64,000 nt of DNA from NCBI RefSeq assembly GCF_006376615.1, contig NZ_VEXQ01000001.1, positions 62,001 through 126,000 of the forward strand. The letters run 5' to 3'. This DNA comes from Buttiauxella sp. B2 (GTDB lineage: Bacteria; Pseudomonadota; Gammaproteobacteria; Enterobacterales; Enterobacteriaceae). Positions 37,214 through 47,520 of this stretch are shown piece by piece (positions within the stretch are counted from its first letter, which is position 1; the number at the start of each line of letters is the position of its first letter). Made by a program: the position numbers and the translations under genes. A model generated the notes under the pieces. The model was given only the letters and a program-made list of their open reading frames with translations. It did no database searches and was not told where the DNA came from.

Positions 37214-39996
37214 TACCAGCGTGCTCCTAATGTCAGGAAAAGGCTATTTCTGGAATCCATATCGCGGTTATGACCTGAGAACGCATGCTGATATTCCAGG
37301 CCCACACTCACTTTGTGTGGGTAGGCGTTGTAATGTGTCTCACCAAACCACGTATTGAATCTCACACCAACGCCACCCAGTGTGTTATCGCGATACGGGG
37401 AATCGGTGCTGACGTTGTACTGGGCATGCCAGTAAGGCTCAATCGTTTGGTGCTGACTCGTTTTCTGATGCCAGCTCATGCGGTAATCCGCGGTATAAAG
37501 CTGATAATCGGCTTTCACGAAATGCGCCGCATCCAGATATAGGTTTTGTGCCATCCAACCCTTTCCGGTTGGATGCCAGTCATCGCTATATTTCCCATCG
37601 TTAAAGAACGAGGCACTGGCGCGTAACATGACGTCGCTTTTGCCATCATGATGTCCAAGTGGAATTTGTTGTTCAGCCGCCAGATAAATAACCTGGTTTC
37701 GCAGCGGTTTCCAGCGAACACCGACGCCAAGCATCGGCTCATACACTGGCATAAAGTTGCTATTGCCATCGCTTTCGCTGCCGGCAAAAATGCGGCTGTA
37801 AACGGAAAGTTGGTCACCGTCGATGATTTGGTTTTTACCAATGCGGTACTCCGCCTCAACTTGCTCATAGCTACGGTAGCTTTTGTTTTGCTGCACACCG
37901 TTGCCACCACCTGCACTATTAAGGGAGTTTGGCGTTAAACCAAACGAGCCGTCATAGGTAAATGTCCAACGACGTTCACTGTCCTCGTGAATACGACGAA
38001 ACTCAAAACGATCTTCTTTTTGCTTGTCACTCAGTTTTTGATGCGGCGTGAGAGTGTTATCAATGTCATCCACTACCCGCTCGCTGTATTCGCGCGTTTT
38101 CGGTTTATCGTCCAAACGCTCGTTGAGATACACCAACTGTCGGGTAATTTCAGGCGAGTGTGGATAATAGGCTGCCCGAGCTTTTTCCAGGGCATCACGG
38201 GATTCACGATACTTCCCTTGTGCTAACAGCGCGAACCCACGGGAAGCATCGTCTTGTGCAGTCACTGAATCGAGTTTCAGATCTGGCATACCACGTTGCC
38301 AGGCAAGATTTTGCCAGTACGCAAACGCCTTATCATCCCCCAAAATTTTCGCACCGCGCGCGGCTGCCTGTACGTCGTCATCCACCATTTCAGCAACAGG
38401 GACCTGTGCCCAGCTCGCTTGCGCCAGTTTGTAGTCTTCTGCAGCATAGGCCAGATAAGCCACCTGGCGCTGATAGTAAGGTGACGCAGAGCGAGTTACG
38501 GCTTGTTGCGCGGCATATAAAGCAAGACCCGGCTGCCCTGGATAACATTGCGCCAGGTGAGACCAACTTTCAGCGTCATACTGCGACGACAAATCACCCA
38601 ATAAATTGCGCACAATGGTGCAGTTTTCTGGGCCCTGGAACAACCGCGCCTGAGCCATACGTTGTGAAGCTGTCGGTAACGGTTTGGCCATCCGAGCTTT
38701 ACTTTCGTCAGCCAGCCATTCCGGGTGCTCATTAAGTTGGGTATACAGACGAGTGCTCAGAGAATGCTGAAACTGACCAGCCTGATTAAACGGCCAGTAA
38801 TGCAGCAGCAACTCGGTGGCCATTTTCTTTTGTCCCTGTAAAACCAGTTGATAGCTGACGGTTTCCAGTTCACGCGGTGATAAACCACGCGTTTTGTTGA
38901 TTACATTAGTGAGCTGCATGATCGACTGCGTATCTTTACGCGCAAGGCTTAATGCCAGTCGCTGGTCGAGTGCTTGCGTTCCAGGGAAGGTGTTCAGCAG
39001 GTCATTCGCCCCTTGCCAATCACCTTTTTGAATACTGATTGGGACTAAGGTTGTTAAGAAGTACTTTTTGTTTTCCTGATACTTAACTGCCCAACCGGCT
39101 ACGGCACTACCAGGGGTCTGGCTGTATGTCGCCAGTAATCTTAGCCAATTACGTTCTTCTGCCGGGGTATCAAATACCGGTTTATGGCTTGCAAGATAAC
39201 GGCGCAGTGGCGTCAAAGCATTACGTTCAGCCAGCGACTGTGCGTAGGCAAGTTGCATACCGGCACTGTTCATCACGCCCTGGCTTTGCAAATCTAAAAT
39301 TCGTTGGTCACGCTGCATGTGCAACAAAATAGCAAACCACTGTTGATACTGCGCTTCACTCAGTGTTGCTTCGCCATCCAGTAGTGCAAATCCTTGATCC
39401 GCTGCGGTCCACTGTTGCAGGAAAATGGCACGTTGTGTGTAGTTATCCGCTAACTGACGCCCTTCTTTCGAGTGACGGAATTGCGCGTCAGAAAGTTGAG
39501 CGCGAGCAATTTCTAATTGCTTGAGTTTGAGAGCGTAGTTCCCCACTTCACTGCGACAGCGAATAGTTGGCGCTGCGTCGCAATGTTGTTGCAACGCCCG
39601 CAACTGCTCAACGGTTTTGATTTCCGGAGCAGGTACAGGAATGACCTCCAGTGCACGCTGAAGGTCTGGATTTTGCGGTTTATTCTTCAGCGCATTTTCC
39701 AGCAATGCCTGCGCTTTCTGGTTGTATCCAAAATGGCGATACGCCTCTGCCAACCATAAAGTCAGGCGCACACTTTCAGGCGCCATTTCATGCGCATGTT
39801 CAAAACTACTCAGCGCCCGGACTTCATCGTTCGCTTTCATGGCTTTCTGCGCCCGCTCAATGTGTGGATACACCTTGAAATAGCGGTAATCATTGAGGCC
39901 AAGATCTTGTTTTGATCCTTCCTCAGCAGCCTGTGCTGGGGTGGCGACCAGTACGCCACAAATTAGCGCCGCCAGTGGGGCCATCCGTCTGTTCAT
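37213..39996 (-). CDS. nfrA: Outer-membrane phage N4 receptor / exopolysaccharide export protein NfrA
   Basis: A 927-residue protein (E. coli NfrA 990) with a signal peptide (about 1-23), a long TPR-like periplasmic region (about 30-640) and a C-terminal outer-membrane beta-barrel (about 680-927) ending in aromatic-rich strands (SRNSLFLTLGARW). NfrA is the phage N4 receptor. More recently it is seen as the export pore for a glycan made by NfrB. It overlaps nfrB at its start (ATGA) and ybcH at its end. Confidence 0.92.
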   Translation of the reverse strand: MNRRMAPLAALICGVLVATPAQAAEEGSKQDLGLNDYRYFKVYPHIERAQKAMKANDEVRALSSFEHAHEMAPESVRLTLWLAEAYRHFGYNQKAQALLENALKNKPQNPDLQRALEVIPVPAPEIKTVEQLRALQQHCDAAPTIRCRSEVGNYALKLKQLEIARAQLSDAQFRHSKEGRQLADNYTQRAIFLQQWTAADQGFALLDGEATLSEAQYQQWFAILLHMQRDQRILDLQSQGVMNSAGMQLAYAQSLAERNALTPLRRYLASHKPVFDTPAEERNWLRLLATYSQTPGSAVAGWAVKYQENKKYFLTTLVPISIQKGDWQGANDLLNTFPGTQALDQRLALSLARKDTQSIMQLTNVINKTRGLSPRELETVSYQLVLQGQKKMATELLLHYWPFNQAGQFQHSLSTRLYTQLNEHPEWLADESKARMAKPLPTASQRMAQARLFQGPENCTIVRNLLGDLSSQYDAESWSHLAQCYPGQPGLALYAAQQAVTRSASPYYQRQVAYLAYAAEDYKLAQASWAQVPVAEMVDDDVQAAARGAKILGDDKAFAYWQNLAWQRGMPDLKLDSVTAQDDASRGFALLAQGKYRESRDALEKARAAYYPHSPEITRQLVYLNERLDDKPKTREYSERVVDDIDNTLTPHQKLSDKQKEDRFEFRRIHEDSERRWTFTYDGSFGLTPNSLNSAGGGNGVQQNKSYRSYEQVEAEYRIGKNQIIDGDQLSVYSRIFAGSESDGNSNFMPVYEPMLGVGVRWKPLRNQVIYLAAEQQIPLGHHDGKSDVMLRASASFFNDGKYSDDWHPTGKGWMAQNLYLDAAHFVKADYQLYTADYRMSWHQKTSQHQTIEPYWHAQYNVSTDSPYRDNTLGGVGVRFNTWFGETHYNAYPHKVSVGLEYQHAFSGHNRDMDSRNSLFLTLGARW

Positions 39997-42218
39997 GACG
40001 CATCCTCTACCAGGCGTGCCTGTTGTAAACGGCTGATACCGATGTTTTGCAATAAGGTGGCCATTGAAGGTTGCAGTTTCTTCTGCTGGTTCAGCGCATG
40101 GTTAACAATATGCTGACTTACAACACCTTCCTGCACCAGAAACTCACCAAACATCAAATCACTGCGTTCATAGCGCAACAACACCGCGCGAAGAACCGCC
40201 TCATTTAAATGAGATTCGTTGCTCAATACTTCGGCAAATAAAAGCTGGCCAGAGACATAGGTATCCCAGATTTCATCAGCCTTTTCCTGAGTGAGCAGAT
40301 GATCTTTCACTGCATTTTCCAGTAATTGCTTTTCTTTCGTTGATTGCCCGTTACCGTACCAATGACGCAGGCCAATAACGACCTGGCCTCTTGGCACAAT
40401 GACATAACTGACGTTACGCCCAACTTTACGGCCAAGAGCCGCCAGTGAAACCGGATCAATGCTGCTTTCACAAGCGAGCACCAGGGTTTCTCCTTCAAGG
40501 CGCAACGGCAATACTGCATGATGCTGTGCTACTTTCGCGGGAACACTTTGTATCAGCTCGACATCAAGCGCGAGAGGATCGATAGACTCCATCGGTACAT
40601 CAGCCTGTTTCGCTAACGCCACAGCAAGCTGCTGCGCCGTGATATAACCCAATTTTACCAGGCTACCACCCAACTTCAGGCCAGGAATACGGTTTTGCAA
40701 CGCCTCTTCAAGTTGCGCCTGAGTAATGACGCCAGAATCCACCAGGATATAACCCAAAGGTTGAGCGGAACGATGATTGCTGACGGTCGGGAAATCATGC
40801 GTGGTTTTATCCCATGCAACGCGACGAGGATCACCGTGCTGGATAACCTGCTTAATCGCCCGCCAGTTCGCCATAAAGTTAATCAGGTTGCCCCAGAACA
40901 GACGAGGAATCACAAGCAGGCCTTGCGCCAACCCGTAATAGCCCGTGACGAAAATCATGCGTTGTAGGATGCGGTTGGACATCAGAAGAAAGTTAATCCA
41001 CAGCAGTAGTGTCAACCATGAACCGCCAACAAAGATGGACAGGAATTGCCATGCACCATCAACGGAGCGTTGATAAATCATAATGGCGACGAGTTGCAGC
41101 ATTAGCAGCATCGCAGCAAAGCTTAGAAAGTTTGCAATTGCACCTTTACGGTCACGCCATAGGAAATAGTTCAGGATTGGGCTTGGGCTCCAACGGTGTG
41201 TTTTAAATCCCTGGAAGACAATACCGATGATCCAGCGTGATTTTTGTCGTACCGCTGTCGCGAAGGTGTCCGGGAAATATTCGCGAACACAGATAACATT
41301 TGCAGTACGGGTGCGTTGACCAAAAGGTTTTGAAGAAGTGTCGCTTTTATCCACCACGGGAAATCGACAAAAAATCTCTTCCATTCCTTTTTGGCGCAAA
41401 CGGAAGCCGATATCGTAGTCCTCGGTCAAACTCTGTACGTCAAACGCAATGCCATCACCATCGGCCAACAGCGCCAAAACCGCACGGCGGCTAAAACATG
41501 TACCAACGCCTGCGCTAGGCACCTGCCCGGCTAATGCTTCACGAACCGGTACGTCTTTACCATGTAGTTCAGAAAACTCATCCAGATAGCTCAGGCTAGT
41601 GAAGTGCGTCCATTTGCGCTCAAACGGATAGACAGGAATTTGAATTAAGTCTTTGCGATCGACCAGATAGTTGAAAAGACGTAGCTCAAGGGGAGAAATA
41701 ACATCTTCCGCATCGTGAAGAATAAACCCAGAAAAGTGAAAACGTGCGCTACGTTCAAACTGCAAAATTGCGTCGAGAATATTGTTCAGGCAATCCGCTT
41801 TGCTGGTGGGACCAGGTCGTGCGCACACCACTTTGTGAACGTTAGGAAAGCGAGCACAGACTTCATCGACATCGCGTTGGGTATCCGGATCATTAGGATA
41901 AGTGCCGACAAAGATATGGTAATTCTCATAATCCAGAGAGTTGGCGGCAAGACGCGCCATGTTACCGATAACACCAGTTTCATTCCATGCGGGAACCATA
42001 ATAGCCAGCGCTTTTTCTTGTGGCTCATAAAGGGCTTTATAGTCCAGATGATCGTTAGTACGGTATATCGTAGCGGAACGCCATACGCGACGAACCCAAT
42101 ACACAATATCAATAAATAAGTCATCAATTCCGCTAATTAGCATCAATATCGCTAGTGTAATAGCGATGATTTTCAAACCGTAGAGATACGTTGAAAAGTA
42201 ATCAACAAACCAGTCCAT
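39993..42218 (-). CDS. nfrB: Inner-membrane glycosyltransferase with c-di-GMP-binding MshEN domain, NfrB
   Basis: A 741-residue protein, close to E. coli NfrB (745). After an N-terminal helix comes a GT2 glycosyltransferase domain (IMVPAWNETGVIGNMARL, TSKADCLNNILDAI, ILHDAEDVISP, and QKSRWIIGIVFQG of the processive type). Several transmembrane helices follow (about 375-460), then a C-terminal MshEN domain (about 485-620, LGYILVDSGVITQAQLEEAL, LGGSLVKLGYIT). The MshEN fold binds c-di-GMP; in E. coli the system makes a ManNAc-containing exopolysaccharide under local c-di-GMP control. It leads the nfrB-nfrA-ybcH operon. Confidence 0.93.
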   Translation of the reverse strand: MDWFVDYFSTYLYGLKIIAITLAILMLISGIDDLFIDIVYWVRRVWRSATIYRTNDHLDYKALYEPQEKALAIMVPAWNETGVIGNMARLAANSLDYENYHIFVGTYPNDPDTQRDVDEVCARFPNVHKVVCARPGPTSKADCLNNILDAILQFERSARFHFSGFILHDAEDVISPLELRLFNYLVDRKDLIQIPVYPFERKWTHFTSLSYLDEFSELHGKDVPVREALAGQVPSAGVGTCFSRRAVLALLADGDGIAFDVQSLTEDYDIGFRLRQKGMEEIFCRFPVVDKSDTSSKPFGQRTRTANVICVREYFPDTFATAVRQKSRWIIGIVFQGFKTHRWSPSPILNYFLWRDRKGAIANFLSFAAMLLMLQLVAIMIYQRSVDGAWQFLSIFVGGSWLTLLLWINFLLMSNRILQRMIFVTGYYGLAQGLLVIPRLFWGNLINFMANWRAIKQVIQHGDPRRVAWDKTTHDFPTVSNHRSAQPLGYILVDSGVITQAQLEEALQNRIPGLKLGGSLVKLGYITAQQLAVALAKQADVPMESIDPLALDVELIQSVPAKVAQHHAVLPLRLEGETLVLACESSIDPVSLAALGRKVGRNVSYVIVPRGQVVIGLRHWYGNGQSTKEKQLLENAVKDHLLTQEKADEIWDTYVSGQLLFAEVLSNESHLNEAVLRAVLLRYERSDLMFGEFLVQEGVVSQHIVNHALNQQKKLQPSMATLLQNIGISRLQQARLVEDAS

Positions 42219-42543
42219 TTTCTACCCCGGAGGCCATGTGAAACCCAGTACTACTATCCACAAGAGGTCTGACGTAGTGATGATTAGGCCTCGCATGTTA
42301 CCGGTATCATAAAGCAATAAAATAATTCCACAAAGATTATAAATTCATAATTCACTTTGTAAGCAACAATGAAAAGTTTACATAAAGTGTAAAGCCAGTG
42401 TTTACAACCACAATAACCATCAACCACAGAATATAAATAACATGAAAATGATAAGCATATTTTCATGGTAAAGATTCACATTTCTTGCCATGGCTAGCTT
42501 TCGTCATTACATTGACGGCCTGAAACTGTGCGGGGGAACGGAC
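42219..42543. promoter_or_regulatory. Divergent intergenic region, nfrB / emrE-like gene
   Basis: About 325 bp, AT-rich, with no gene seen. TTTACA-TAAAG-TGTAAA (42377-42393) is a perfect 6-bp-arm palindrome and a third GTGTTTAC copy follows at 42398, so this may be a protein-binding region. No promoter is called. Confidence 0.4.
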
Positions 42544-42873
42544 ATGACTTACATCTGGCTAATTGTGGCAATCGTCGCAGAAGTGATTGCGACCACTTCA
42601 CTGAAACTCTCGGAAGGCTTCAGCCGTTTATGGCCGAGCGTGATTACCATCCTGTTCTACGGCGTGGCATTTTATTGTCTTTCTATAACTATGCGCACTG
42701 TCCCTACCGGCATTATTTATGCGATATGGTCAGGTGCCGGAATTGTACTGATTGGTGCGGTGGGCTGGATATTTTTGGGACAAAAACTCGACTGGCCTGC
42801 GATTGCTGGAATGGCATTAATTATTTTGGGCGTGTTAGTCATCAATCTGTTTTCAAAATCGGTCGCGCATTAA
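42544..42873 (+). CDS. EmrE-like small multidrug resistance transporter
   Basis: A 109-residue, four-helix SMR protein. The essential membrane glutamate is E13 (LIVAIVAEVIATTSLKLSEGF), and YAIWSGAGIVLIG and the GQKLD loop match EmrE (110 residues). SMR proteins exchange protons for quaternary ammonium and other cations as antiparallel dimers. GGGGGAA precedes the ATG; an earlier in-frame ATG at 42490 has no ribosome site. It may be an emrE orthologue or a paralogue. Confidence 0.9.
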   Translation: MTYIWLIVAIVAEVIATTSLKLSEGFSRLWPSVITILFYGVAFYCLSITMRTVPTGIIYAIWSGAGIVLIGAVGWIFLGQKLDWPAIAGMALIILGVLVINLFSKSVAH

Positions 42874-43082
42874 TCTTCGCTTCAAAACTGTGCTGCCGCC
42901 CTGTTCTACAGCCAAAGGCGCAGCAGTATGCCATATCAATTGTTAACCAACGGTATACCAAAACTCATCTGATTAACCTTTTACACTGCTGACATTTCTT
43001 TTGTTTTCTTTCTAAAAGCTGAATAGTAACTGATCGAAATTATCTATACAGTGAGTCCGTCACGTTAATGAGGTTGAAGGTA

Positions 43083-43328
43083 ATGGTTAAACAATTGAGG
43101 TCAAAAGCAGGGATGATTTTGTTGCTGATAAGTGCGGCGCTATTTTCAGGCCAAACGGCGGCACAACGTCATGGCCATCTTTATTTGATTATCAAAAGTG
43201 CAGATATGCTGCTGCGCCACCAGGCAGACAGTGATGAACTCCGCCAGGCCGCCGAAGATTCCGCCGCTGATTTACGTGAACACCATTACCACGTAAATCA
43301 GCGGCGTCCGGGAAGTTATCTACTATAA
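43083..43328 (+). CDS. yncJ: DUF2554 periplasmic protein YncJ
   Basis: An 81-residue secreted protein with a signal peptide ending near residue 27 (ALFSGQTAAQ). The mature part RHGHLYL and LLRHQADSDELRQAAEDSA match E. coli YncJ (76 residues, DUF2554, unknown function). In E. coli yncJ is near ydcR, another gene in this window. The last quarter of the coding region contains a perfect 17-bp inverted repeat (43262-43306), so the C-terminal residues may partly reflect RNA or DNA structure rather than protein selection. The ATG at 43083 is preferred over one 15 bp upstream. Confidence 0.85.
   Translation: MVKQLRSKAGMILLLISAALFSGQTAAQRHGHLYLIIKSADMLLRHQADSDELRQAAEDSAADLREHHYHVNQRRPGSYLL
43262..43306 (+). 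repeat. Perfect 17-bp hairpin inside the yncJ coding region
   Basis: Arms 43262-43278 and 43290-43306 are exact 17-base complements (core CGCTGATTTACGTG) around an 11-nt loop. It lies 22 bp before the yncJ stop. In RNA it would be a very stable stem inside the 3' end of the message. There is no T-tract after it, so it is not a classic terminator. Confidence 0.9.
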
Positions 43329-43633
43329 GCTTCTCACATTACTCAGTGAGGCATCATCAGCGGCGTCACCCTGCCTTTGTAAGGCATAAACCATTTCCTG
43401 TGTATCTATAGCCCGCAAGGCTTGAACCAGAGGCAAGCAACAGAACGATGGCCACTATAATATTATTATCCATAAGAACAATACCCACCCTTATTTTTCT
43501 CATTGCTAATTTCTGCTAATCGTTGCGTTGAATCCCTTACTCCATATACCATATAAAATTAAATACATTCTATTTTATGGGTATCTTACACTCCCTCTCT
43601 CCATAAAAAGCGTGCAAATGTATTTCAGATATA
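43329..43633. other. Intergenic region downstream of yncJ
   Basis: About 300 bp without a clear gene. On the minus strand a 45-codon frame (43366-43503) has a hydrophobic segment (IIVAIVLLLASGSSLAG) but no good ribosome site, so it is not called. The rest is AT-rich with no recognised element. Confidence 0.3.
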
Positions 43634-44113
43634 TTAATGATTATCTACAGTAGAGGGTTCCTCATTATCACCATATAGGTTGTCTGCAAGTTCACTTGGC
43701 CACTCTTGCAACAAGCTACATTCATAAACATGCGAACCTAAAGACATCGTATAATGTGTGGCCTTTTTATCATCAGAAACACTACCCCATATAATAGAAA
43801 TGAGTTCATTGTCTATAGGAATATATTCTTTAGATATGGCATCATATTTTACAGGAGAGTATTTAGTGATTTGGTGTTCATTAGTTAAAGCTACTTCTGA
43901 TTGAAACAAATCCATTTGATTTGTTTTTTTATTTATTAGCCCGATGATGGCTAAACCTTCCTTGGTAGTTGTCATCTGGAGTTGAATGTTTTTCCCACAG
44001 ACCTGATGCGCTTTAGCTGCTATTCCACCTAACATTGGTGCGCCAAAAGCAAAGGCGGAGCCTGGCAACATGACGGAAAAAATGAAAAGCACTCTAATGT
44101 TTATTCTTTTCAT
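43634..44113 (-). CDS. Hypothetical secreted protein
   Basis: A 159-residue protein with a signal peptide (about 1-21, VLFIFSVMLPGSAFA) and a mature part without recognised domains; two cysteines (CGKN and YECSLL) could form a disulfide. GGGAAAG precedes the ATG at 44113. An in-frame ATG further upstream also has a ribosome-like AGGTG but would bury the signal peptide. Codon use is AT-rich compared with neighbours, which suggests an acquired gene. The function is unknown. Confidence 0.65.
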   Translation of the reverse strand: MKRINIRVLFIFSVMLPGSAFAFGAPMLGGIAAKAHQVCGKNIQLQMTTTKEGLAIIGLINKKTNQMDLFQSEVALTNEHQITKYSPVKYDAISKEYIPIDNELISIIWGSVSDDKKATHYTMSLGSHVYECSLLQEWPSELADNLYGDNEEPSTVDNH

Positions 44114-44663
44114 CTTTCCCAATTGTAATTTCGTATGATTTCTCAGTCCAAAATTGGACTGAGAAATCACTTCCAATAACTTATTCATAAACAACACCTA
44201 TTGATTGATATTTATTATACACTGAGGTTATATGTCTGACTTGCTAGCAAATCCACACCGCAGTTTATTAATTCGTATTTTTGAAACGTAGCAGAAAATG
44301 CGCAAATGCGTATTGGAAAGATAAATACTGATACTTTATTGACCTGCAACCTACAAAACGTTACAGATTGATGGTGAATAAAGATTAGGGACAGTTTAGT
44401 GATTAATAGCACTCGGTTCATTCGAGCACTCAAATAGAGCTGGCGCGCCAGTTAAGGCTATATAAATCAAGAAGCTTTAGTTCACGTGAAAGTACTGCCA
44501 AGAGTGGAATGTCAGATTACGGAATTTAGTAACTTTATAAAGACGACGCTGGACTCATTAGCGGATTGAATGCGAGAACATAGCGAATGTCTGGAAGAGT
44601 GAATGTTAGGAAACCCCTCACCAATTTGCTCAATTGTTAAATCGGTGAGGGTTAGCTTAGCGG
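44114..44663. other. AT-rich intergenic region upstream of the secreted protein
   Basis: About 550 bp between the orphan secreted protein and frmA. Apart from the frmA terminator at its right end, no gene is supported; a 72-codon minus-strand frame at 44215-44433 lacks a ribosome site and any family resemblance. It probably holds the promoter of the secreted-protein gene and decayed sequence. Confidence 0.4.
44608..44651 (-). terminator. Intrinsic terminator of frmA
   Basis: On the minus strand CCCTCACCGATTT pairs with AAATTGGTGAGGG (44615-44651, 12 of 13 matched), followed by GTTTCC. It starts 12 bp after the frmA stop. Confidence 0.75.
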
Positions 44664-45797
<1,134 letters not shown>

Positions 45798-45830
45798 TCA
45801 GGTGGGAGTGAGTTTTGTTTTTGATAAGAA

Positions 45831-46106
45831 CTATTTTAGATATGAGCGGATTAAATTACCGACTTCCGCCATGCGCACAGCACGTTGGTCTTCGGATGTA
45901 TCCCCCGCGACCAGTTCGTCTTTTAAATGGATTTCCATCATTTCGCCCATCAGGCCATTGGCGGCACCGCGCACGGCGGCGATTTGTTGCAAAATTGCGA
46001 TGCAAGGATCACCATTTTCCAACGCGCGCTCCAATGCTTCAGTCTGGCCGCGAATTCGTCGTACGCGAGTAAGAATGCGTTTTTTGTCTTCAGGTGAATG
46101 TGGCAT
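45831..46106 (-). CDS. frmR: Formaldehyde-responsive repressor FrmR (CsoR family)
   Basis: A 91-residue CsoR/RcnR-type repressor. Key residues are present: Pro2, Cys35 (NGDPCIAILQ) and His60 (MMEIH). In FrmR formaldehyde crosslinks Pro2 and Cys35 and releases DNA. It represses itself and frmA from an operator just upstream (46118-46136). Confidence 0.94.
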   Translation of the reverse strand: MPHSPEDKKRILTRVRRIRGQTEALERALENGDPCIAILQQIAAVRGAANGLMGEMMEIHLKDELVAGDTSEDQRAVRMAEVGNLIRSYLK

Positions 46107-46117
46107 CTTGGCCTCCT

Positions 46118-46136
46118 GATACTATAGGGGGGTATT
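46118..46136 (-). promoter_or_regulatory. FrmR operator
   Basis: The segment GATACTATAGGGGGGTATT lies just upstream of frmR. A G-tract flanked by AT-rich ATAC and GTAT half-sites is typical of CsoR/RcnR-type operators, and the E. coli frmR operator has this form. Confidence 0.7.
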
Positions 46137-46419
46137 GTACATTAAATTTTATCTTATTGATAAAATTGTATTTACTATAATTATCAATGAATTATGCAAT
46201 CCTGTGACAGACATAGACATGCAGATAAATTCGATCGCGTAGCTCGGTGTGCCATGCATCAAAGGTTCTCTTTATGAAATAGCATAGTGGGAAGCGCTAA
46301 TAACGATTACTTACGTGATAGCCGTCAGTTTTTAAACGTAAACTTTGTGTCATTTTTAACGGCTTTTAATATAAAAACCTTCAGGCATTAACCGACGATA
46401 TTTAATAAGGTAATCACAC
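46137..46419. other. Intergenic region upstream of frmR
   Basis: Mostly AT-rich sequence with no gene recognised. It should contain the frmR promoter at its left end and a promoter for the zinc-ribbon gene starting at 46420. Confidence 0.35.
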
Positions 46420-46704
46420 GTGGAAATATTTATCTCGATATCCGGAATTATTATGGCTGTGATTGTGTATTTTTGGATATTCCCGTCTAGCAATAGCCCA
46501 TTTACATTGCTTTGGGAGGACTTACCTAAAAAAGAACAATATATGCAAGAGCATCCTACCGAGGTGAACGCAGAAGGATCTCCGCAATGCTTCCATTGCC
46601 ACTCAGACAAATTACTTGATACCGGGCTTAACCACTTTACAGACTACAGGCGTATTACCACATGCACAAAATGTAAAAGTAGATTATGGCGAGAGCAATT
46701 GTAA
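46420..46704 (+). CDS. Hypothetical membrane-anchored zinc-ribbon protein
   Basis: A 94-residue protein starting at a GTG with AAGG upstream. It has one N-terminal transmembrane helix (about 3-22) and a C-terminal pair of cysteine motifs (CFHCHS near residue 57 and CTKCKS near residue 82), so it should bind one metal ion as a rubredoxin-like or zinc ribbon. The family was not recognised. Neighbours give no clue. Confidence 0.65.
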   Translation: MEIFISISGIIMAVIVYFWIFPSSNSPFTLLWEDLPKKEQYMQEHPTEVNAEGSPQCFHCHSDKLLDTGLNHFTDYRRITTCTKCKSRLWREQL

Positions 46705-46842
46705 AGAATTTTTATATATGCAAAACGATGGGGTGTCACGAGCAATAGCTCGCAAACGAGTCACTCTACCTGAACGCAATCAGATATCTATAATAGCGGC
46801 ATTTCAACTTTGCTATTTCATCTACATCCTCAAGCCATGAAA

Positions 46843-46866
46843 AAGCCCCGGCATATACCAGGGCTT
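46843..46866. terminator. Bidirectional intrinsic terminator
   Basis: AAGCCCCGG (46843-46851) pairs with CCAGGGCTT (46858-46866) through one G-U pair, with A-rich left and right flanks. It ends the minus-strand gene at 46889 and any plus-strand transcript from 46420. Confidence 0.75.
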
Positions 46867-46888
46867 GAAAATAAAATGCTTAGCCTAA

Positions 46889-47173
46889 TTAGTGATGATC
46901 GTCATATTGGTGTTCAATTACCATGCCTTCAGCAACACTGGCAACATGGCGTGCACGCTGGTGGTATACCGGTGTAGGTACAGCCACTGGTGCTGGGGCA
47001 ACATATACAGTTTGTGGTGCTGTGCTGGCAACATTGATAGCCTGGGAGACGGTGACAGATGAAGGTACCACCACCACTTTATAACCGCTAGGCACATCCA
47101 CCGTTACATTTTGCGCCATTGCTGAACTCATCCCACTAACCACAACAATTGCCAGAAAGAGAACTTTTTTCAT
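46889..47173 (-). CDS. Hypothetical small secreted protein
   Basis: A 94-residue protein with a signal peptide ending at AMAQ (about residue 21). The mature part is rich in Val, Ala and Pro (TVYVAPAPVAVPTPVYH) and ends in a His-rich tail (EHQYDDHH) that could bind metal. No family is recognised. It is monocistronic, with a terminator just downstream. Confidence 0.65.
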   Translation of the reverse strand: MKKVLFLAIVVVSGMSSAMAQNVTVDVPSGYKVVVVPSSVTVSQAINVASTAPQTVYVAPAPVAVPTPVYHQRARHVASVAEGMVIEHQYDDHH

Positions 47174-47520
47174 AAAAACATTAATCCGCTATGTAATTAG
47201 AATGTGCAACATGCGTAACAAATATTAAGTTGCACTTTTATGGTCATAAAAACATGAAGAGCCTTTAATATAAAAATAGAAACAACAAGCCAAACAATAA
47301 ATAATGTAAGAATATGATTCCGCCAGCACAGTAACGCTGCATGACAATAATCAATTTCAAATAAATTCAATTAGCTTTAAGTGCGATTGCTATAGAGATT
47401 AAATTATACATAAAAACAATGGTTTATAACCTTACATTCACCGTAAAAATATTATTCAGCCATTTTAATCAAGCAATTCCTCGCGGAGTCCTTATGATGC
47501 TGATCTTTTAGGAGAAATTC
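47174..47520. other. AT-rich intergenic region
   Basis: About 350 bp between two divergent orphan genes with no coding frame supported. The right end holds AGGAG before the ATG at 47521. It probably contains both promoters. Confidence 0.35.

Noticed and set aside
43366..43503. 45-codon minus-strand frame with a hydrophobic segment
   Set aside because: No convincing ribosome site and no recognised relative; mentioned only in the intergenic entry.
44215..44433. 72-codon minus-strand frame
   Set aside because: No ribosome site, no domain, and it lies in a decayed AT-rich gap.
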